Assembly: GCA_030649435.1 (NCBI GenBank)
Contig: JAUSKE010000064.1
Span: 1-10,431, forward strand
Direction: 5' to 3'
Source of the DNA: Deltaproteobacteria bacterium
GTDB taxonomy: Bacteria; UBA10199; JACPAL01; JACOUP01
Length of the DNA: 10,431 bases
Made by a program: the position numbers and the translations under genes. Positions 6,358 to 10,431 of the stretch are shown here, piece after piece. The notes under the pieces were generated by a model. The model was not told where the DNA came from. It did no database searches and was given only the letters and a program-made list of their open reading frames with translations. The first letter of the stretch is position 1. The number at the start of each line of letters is the position of its first letter.

Positions 6358-7138
6358 AACGGTCGTCGTCAAGGTTGGTACCAGCATCCTGACCGACAAA
6401 AAAGGGGCGCTTTCCACCCCGCTTGTCAAACAGGTTGCAGGCGAGATCGGACTCTTTCACAAAAAAGGGATCCGCGTGGTGCTGGTCTCTTCGGGCGCCA
6501 TCGCTGCTGGCATGCATGAACTAACGCTGGACAAAAAACCTCGTGAACTGGGCGAACTTCAGGCCTGTGCCGCCGTCGGTCAACCGCTCCTGATGGAGCT
6601 TTATCACAAACTCTTCGCCTCACTCAAAATCAAGGTCGGTCAGATCTTGGTCACCCGCGATGACCTAGAACATCGAAACCGGTTCTTGAACGCCAAACAT
6701 ACTTTTAACAAACTGCTCTCCCGAAAAGTCCTGCCGATCGTGAATGAAAACGATTCAGTGGCGGTTGAGGAAATCAAGGTCGGGGATAACGACACACTCG
6801 CCGCCTATGTCGCCTCCCTCGTCGAGGCTGATCTGTTATTGATCCTGACCGATCAGGATGGCTTTTACACGAAAGACCCTTCGGTTCACTCGGACGCCAA
6901 ATTGATCCGACTGGTTCAAAGTATTGATCGGGAAACCGAAAAGAAGGCGACTGGGACGCTCCGCAAGACAAGCATCGGCGGGATGCAGACAAAAATTAAA
7001 GCAGCCCGAAGGGCGGCGCAAAACGGCATCCCAACACTGATTGCTAACGGACAACAGAAAGGGATTGCCAAACAGCTTCTGCAGGGCAAAAATATCGGCA
7101 CCCTCTTTCAATTACGACGAGCTGACAAACGCCGATGA
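6329..7138 (+). CDS. proB: Glutamate 5-kinase, short form without PUA domain
   Basis: ProB phosphorylates L-glutamate to gamma-glutamyl phosphate, the first step of proline synthesis. The protein is an amino acid kinase of 269 residues with KVGTS (15-19), SSGAIAAG (54-61), NEND (139-142), GDNDTLAA (152-159), TDQDGFY and a GGM-TK segment near 217-222. It stops soon after the kinase domain, about 100 residues shorter than the 367-residue E. coli enzyme, so the C-terminal PUA domain is absent. ATG 6329 lies inside the end of obg (29-base overlap) and has AGGA at 6317-6320. The open frame extends further upstream to 6221, but those residues do not look like ProB. The stop overlaps proA as ATGA. 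Confidence 0.95.
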   Translation: MERNELKKIKTVVVKVGTSILTDKKGALSTPLVKQVAGEIGLFHKKGIRVVLVSSGAIAAGMHELTLDKKPRELGELQACAAVGQPLLMELYHKLFASLKIKVGQILVTRDDLEHRNRFLNAKHTFNKLLSRKVLPIVNENDSVAVEEIKVGDNDTLAAYVASLVEADLLLILTDQDGFYTKDPSVHSDAKLIRLVQSIDRETEKKATGTLRKTSIGGMQTKIKAARRAAQNGIPTLIANGQQKGIAKQLLQGKNIGTLFQLRRADKRR

Positions 7139-8385
7139 AAAAGAAGATTCAAAATATGGCGGTACGCGCACGAGAGGCCTCTTCCGTCGTCGCTACCCTC
7201 TCCACAGAGATCAAGAATCGGCTTCTGTCCGACATGGCCGATCGTCTGGTCGCCGCTGAAAAAAAGATCATCGAGGCGAACAAAAAAGACCTGCGGTTCG
7301 CTGAAAAAAAGAGGTTGGGGGCCGCATTCGTCGACCGCCTACTCTTGAACACGAAACGGATTAATGAAATGGCCTCGGGTCTCAGAGAAGTGGTAGCGCT
7401 CCCCGATCCGGTCGGTCAGGTGGTCAAACAGTGGACGCGGCCGAATGGGCTAAAAATTTCTCGCGTAAGAATCCCGCTTGGTGTGATCGCCGTTGTCTAT
7501 GAATCCCGACCGAATGTGACGGTCGATGCCGCCGGCCTCTGCCTCAAGTCGGGAAACGCCATCATCCTTCGAGGCGGTTCCGAGTCAATTCATTCCAACA
7601 TTGCCCTCGCCAAAATTTTGAGAGAAACCCTCCAGGCCCACCGTTTGGACACCAATATCATCCAGATCGTCGATACCCCAGACCGCAAGGCGATGGAAAT
7701 TCTGGTCGAGCAGGATAAAATGATTGATCTCGTCATCCCTCGCGGTGGCGAATCGCTGATGAAGTGGATGGGGGATCACTCACGAATCCCAGTCATCAAG
7801 CATGACAAGGGGGTCTGCCATATCTTTGTCGATAAAACCGCCCGCCTCGATCTTGCCGCACGAGTCGCCTTCAATGCCAAGGTTCAAAGATCCGGGGTCT
7901 GCAACGCGATGGAAACGCTCCTCGTCCACAAAAAAATTGCCCCCTCGTTTCTCCCCAACATGATTAAAAAATATGCCGCCGCCGGGGTCGAAATCAGGGG
8001 ATGCCCCATCACACGAAAGATCGTGAAGGGGGTTAAAGCGGCGACTGAAAAGGACTGGTCGACCGAATACCTGAACCTGATCCTTTCCATCCGTGTTGTT
8101 TTGGATCTCGAGAGTGCGATCGCGCATATACGAAAATACGGTTCCAATCATACCGAATCGATCATCACCGAAGATCCTCGCAGCGCCGAAACTTTTTTGA
8201 ACAGCGTTCATTCCTCGGTTGTTCTCCAGAACGCCTCGACCCGGTTCAACGACGGCGGGCAACTGGGGCTCGGGGCTGAGATCGGTATTTCGACTACAAA
8301 ACTGCACGCCTTTGGCCCGATGGGGCTTGAGGAATTAACAACAACAAAGTTCATTGTGAAAGGGGACGGACAAATACGCGAATGA
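7135..8385 (+). CDS. proA: Gamma-glutamyl phosphate reductase (glutamate-5-semialdehyde dehydrogenase)
   Basis: ProA reduces gamma-glutamyl phosphate with NADPH to glutamate-5-semialdehyde, the second step of proline synthesis. At 416 residues it has the usual length. It shows IPLGVIAVVYESRPNVTVDA (113-132), LKSGNAIILRGGSE (137-150) and the catalytic cysteine C256 in QRSGVCNAMETLLV. The C-terminal part contains ASTRFNDGGQLGLGAEIGIS, typical of ProA. ATG 7135 overlaps the proB stop, so the unstable phosphate intermediate is made and used by enzymes translated together. The stop overlaps rsfS in the same ATGA way. The final proline enzyme ProC is not in the window. Confidence 0.97.
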   Translation: MKKKIQNMAVRAREASSVVATLSTEIKNRLLSDMADRLVAAEKKIIEANKKDLRFAEKKRLGAAFVDRLLLNTKRINEMASGLREVVALPDPVGQVVKQWTRPNGLKISRVRIPLGVIAVVYESRPNVTVDAAGLCLKSGNAIILRGGSESIHSNIALAKILRETLQAHRLDTNIIQIVDTPDRKAMEILVEQDKMIDLVIPRGGESLMKWMGDHSRIPVIKHDKGVCHIFVDKTARLDLAARVAFNAKVQRSGVCNAMETLLVHKKIAPSFLPNMIKKYAAAGVEIRGCPITRKIVKGVKAATEKDWSTEYLNLILSIRVVLDLESAIAHIRKYGSNHTESIITEDPRSAETFLNSVHSSVVLQNASTRFNDGGQLGLGAEIGISTTKLHAFGPMGLEELTTTKFIVKGDGQIRE

Positions 8386-8729
8386 CACCACTCACTCTCG
8401 CCAAACAGATCGCCCAGGCGGCTCATGACAAAAAGGCTGAGAACATCACCGTTCTGGACCTTCGCAAACTCTCTTCATTTACCGATTTTTTCGTGATCGC
8501 CAGTGGCCAATCGGACCGGCAGGTCCAGGCGATTGCCTACAATATTGAGGATGAACTGAGGAAAAAAGGGGTGCGGGTCCTTAGCTCCGAAGGGCACACC
8601 CACGGTCACTGGATCTTGATGGACTACGGAAGTGTCGTCGCCCACCTCTTCTTCGAAGAGGATCGCAGTTTTTACGACCTTGAAAAACTTTGGGGCGACG
8701 CTAAAAAGGTCCCCCTTAAATTGAAATAA
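8382..8729 (+). CDS. rsfS: Ribosome silencing factor RsfS (YbeB/Iojap family)
   Basis: RsfS binds ribosomal protein L14 on the 50S subunit and blocks joining with the 30S, lowering translation when nutrients are scarce. The 115-residue protein carries the family core: LDLRKLSSFTDFFVIASGQS, then RQVQAIAYNIEDELRKKG, then GHWILMDYGSVVAHLF and FYDLEKLWGDA. The ATG overlaps the proA stop (ATGA). In many bacteria rsfS sits beside nadD and rlmH; neither is found next to it here, and it is followed seven bases later by gpmI. Linkage with obg, L21 and L27 fits a ribosome-control gene string. Confidence 0.95.
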   Translation: MTPLTLAKQIAQAAHDKKAENITVLDLRKLSSFTDFFVIASGQSDRQVQAIAYNIEDELRKKGVRVLSSEGHTHGHWILMDYGSVVAHLFFEEDRSFYDLEKLWGDAKKVPLKLK

Positions 8730-8736
8730 AGATCAA

Positions 8737-10293
8737 ATGAAGCCACTCGTTCTGATCATACTCGATGGATGGGGTGTTCGAGAGGCCAAGGAATCAAACG
8801 GGATCGCCCTCGCCAACCTCCCCCACTACTCCTCCTATCTTAAGGAGTACCCCTGGACAACACTCTCTAGTTATGGCCCTGCCGTTGGACTTCCCGAAGG
8901 GGTGATGGGGAATTCAGAGGTCGGCCATATGAATATCGGGGCCGGCCGGATCGTCTATCAGGGACTTTCGCGAATTTATGCCGCGATCGAAGATCGTTCC
9001 TTCTTTAAAAACCAAGCACTTCTTCAGGCAGTCCAGGCAGCCAAAAAAAATAAAGGGGCGCTGCACTTGATGGGGCTCCTCTCCGATGGGGCGGTCCATA
9101 GTCATATCGATCACCTCTTCGCGCTGATCGATCTTGCCAAAAAAGAGGGGGTTCAAAAACTGTTCGTTCACTGTTTTATGGATGGCCGGGATACTTCGCC
9201 CACGAGTGGAGTGACCTACATTCAAAGGCTCTCCGAAAAACTGAAATCGGTCGGGCTCGGTCAGATCGCGACGATCACGGGGCGTTATTGGGGGATGGAT
9301 CGCGACAAACGGTGGGATAGGATTCAGTCCGCCTACGAGGCGTTGGTCGAAGGGAAGGGACGAAAGGAATATTTTCCGATCGGGGCGGTGAAGGCGGCCT
9401 ACGACCGGAAAGAGACTGATGAATTCATCAAGCCGATTGTTCTTTGCCACCCCGATACCACGCCGGTCGGTCCGATCGTCGATGGGGATGCCGTTATTTT
9501 TTTCAACTTCCGAGCCGACCGGGCGAGACAGATCACTCGAGCCTTAATGGAACCAGCCTTCAAGGAGTTCGATAGAAAGATCTTTCCAAAAATTTCCTCA
9601 TTGGCCTGTATGATGGAGTACGATGCCACCTTCAAGCTGCCGGTCGCCTTCCAAAAAGAGATTCCACAGAGAACATTGCCAGAGCTTTTATCCGAGCGTG
9701 GTTTAAAACAGCTGCGGATCGCCGAAACTGAAAAGTATGCCCACGTCACCTACTTCTTTAACGGTGGGGAAGAGACAGTTTTTCCCGGAGAGGAGAGGAT
9801 CATGGTCCCCTCCCCTCGCGATGTCCCCACTTACGACAAGATACCCGAGATGGCGGCCGAGGAAGTGACCAAAAGAGTCCTCGAAAAAATAGCGAGCGAC
9901 AGCTCTGACTTTATCGTCATCAACTTTGCCAATCCAGACATGGTCGGTCACACCGCCATCGGTCAGGCAATTATCAAGGCAGTCGAAACGGTTGATAATA
10001 ATCTTGGAAAAATTGTAGCGGCCGTCCAGAATAAGGGAGGGACTGTTCTCGTCACCGCCGACCATGGAAATTGTGAAGAGATGATCGATGCCCAGGGCGA
10101 GCCACACACGCAACATACTTTGAATCCGGTTCCTTTTATCCTGATCGATCCTCGTTACCGTGGGAAGGGATCGAAAACAGTCTTACAAAACGGCGGACGT
10201 CTCTGCGATATCGCCCCGACGATTCTTCAACTGATCGGGATTGACAAACCGAAGGAGATGACGGGAATCTCCTTGCTAGAAGGAGTAAAATGA
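8737..10293 (+). CDS. gpmI: 2,3-bisphosphoglycerate-independent phosphoglycerate mutase
   Basis: This enzyme interconverts 3- and 2-phosphoglycerate in glycolysis and gluconeogenesis through a phosphoserine intermediate and a two-metal (usually Mn) centre of the alkaline phosphatase superfamily. The 518-residue length is typical. Visible motifs are ILDGWG (metal ligand D10), the nucleophile S60 in GNSEVGHMNIGAGR, DGRDTSP, GRYWGMDRD, FFNFRADRARQ, PSPRDVPTYD, NFANPDMVGHT, TADHGNCEEM and HTQHTLNPVPF. These show metal and substrate ligands throughout, with no sign of truncation. It starts seven bases after rsfS; no clear ribosome binding site is seen before ATG 8737. The stop overlaps the following gene's ATG. 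Confidence 0.97.
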   Translation: MKPLVLIILDGWGVREAKESNGIALANLPHYSSYLKEYPWTTLSSYGPAVGLPEGVMGNSEVGHMNIGAGRIVYQGLSRIYAAIEDRSFFKNQALLQAVQAAKKNKGALHLMGLLSDGAVHSHIDHLFALIDLAKKEGVQKLFVHCFMDGRDTSPTSGVTYIQRLSEKLKSVGLGQIATITGRYWGMDRDKRWDRIQSAYEALVEGKGRKEYFPIGAVKAAYDRKETDEFIKPIVLCHPDTTPVGPIVDGDAVIFFNFRADRARQITRALMEPAFKEFDRKIFPKISSLACMMEYDATFKLPVAFQKEIPQRTLPELLSERGLKQLRIAETEKYAHVTYFFNGGEETVFPGEERIMVPSPRDVPTYDKIPEMAAEEVTKRVLEKIASDSSDFIVINFANPDMVGHTAIGQAIIKAVETVDNNLGKIVAAVQNKGGTVLVTADHGNCEEMIDAQGEPHTQHTLNPVPFILIDPRYRGKGSKTVLQNGGRLCDIAPTILQLIGIDKPKEMTGISLLEGVK

Positions 10294-10431
10294 TCCGCGA
10301 TATCCACAACGTTTTTAGCGAAAGAGATCACTTTGGAGAATTTCTCGGTTACCACCTGAAAAAAATCGGTGAAGGGACCTGCGAGGCGACCCTCCACTTT
10401 GAAGAAAAACATTTGAGTCCTGCGGGGCGTG
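10290..10431 (+). CDS. PaaI-type hotdog-fold thioesterase, N-terminal part (3' partial)
   Basis: The frame opens at ATG 10290, overlapping the gpmI stop (ATGA), and runs to the end of the window, giving 47 residues. GGAG (10281-10284 region, in AGAAGGAGTAAA) provides a good ribosome binding site. The pattern F-E-F-LG-H---I--G-----L-----HLSPAGR is the usual N-terminal part of PaaI/YdiI-like acyl-CoA thioesterases of the hotdog fold, where 'HGG' and the catalytic acidic residue follow directly after the point at which the window ends. The substrate cannot be predicted. Confidence 0.7.
   Translation, partial: MIRDIHNVFSERDHFGEFLGYHLKKIGEGTCEATLHFEEKHLSPAGR

Noticed and set aside
8914..9450. 178-codon open frame on the - strand
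   Set aside because: It lies wholly inside gpmI, which is unmistakable on the + strand, and its translation has no recognisable motif. The same applies to the - strand frames at 7780-8307 and 992-1444.

Overview
The window is a compact stretch of bacterial chromosome. All recognisable genes lie on the + strand, and nearly every base is coding. Base composition is moderately GC-rich by eye, apart from one clearly AT-rich spacer at 3070-3193. The order rng-rplU-rpmA-obg-proB-proA-rsfS-gpmI resembles the operon of deltaproteobacteria in the broad sense (for example the Geobacter type). I infer a deltaproteobacterial or related candidate-phylum genome; no rRNA or other decisive marker is present to settle this.

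Layout. (1) 1-702: the last 30 codons of an RluA/RluD-family pseudouridine synthase, then a DEDDy-type 3'-5' exonuclease-like protein. (2) 703-829: a C-rich, GC-rich spacer with several inverted repeats, a tandem TTGACCC repeat and a promoter-like sequence placed so close to the next start codon that the mRNA may be leaderless. (3) 830-3069: rimO, which modifies ribosomal protein S12, coupled through an ATGA overlap to a protein that looks like the CrtC/AttH lipocalin-like family. The rimO TRAM domain contains an in-frame palindromic repeat. (4) 3070-3193: an AT-rich promoter region. (5) 3194-10431: a long, tightly packed gene string. It holds RNase G/E, ribosomal proteins L21 and L27, the ribosome-assembly GTPase Obg, the first two proline-biosynthesis enzymes (ProB, ProA), the ribosome silencing factor RsfS, cofactor-independent phosphoglycerate mutase, and the start of a PaaI-type hotdog thioesterase that runs off the window.

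The theme is ribosome biogenesis and RNA processing (RluA-type enzyme, RimO, RNase G, L21, L27, Obg, RsfS) linked to proline synthesis and glycolysis. Translational coupling through ATGA overlaps occurs at four junctions (rimO/lipocalin, proB/proA, proA/rsfS, gpmI/thioesterase), and proB starts inside the end of obg. Compared with the Geobacter-type order, nadD (expected between proA and rsfS) and rlmH (expected between rsfS and gpmI) are absent here.

I see no transposase, CRISPR array, tRNA, rRNA, prophage or defence gene, and no clearly new system. The most unusual items are the palindrome inside rimO, the structured spacer and possible leaderless start before rimO, and the lipocalin-like gene coupled to rimO.
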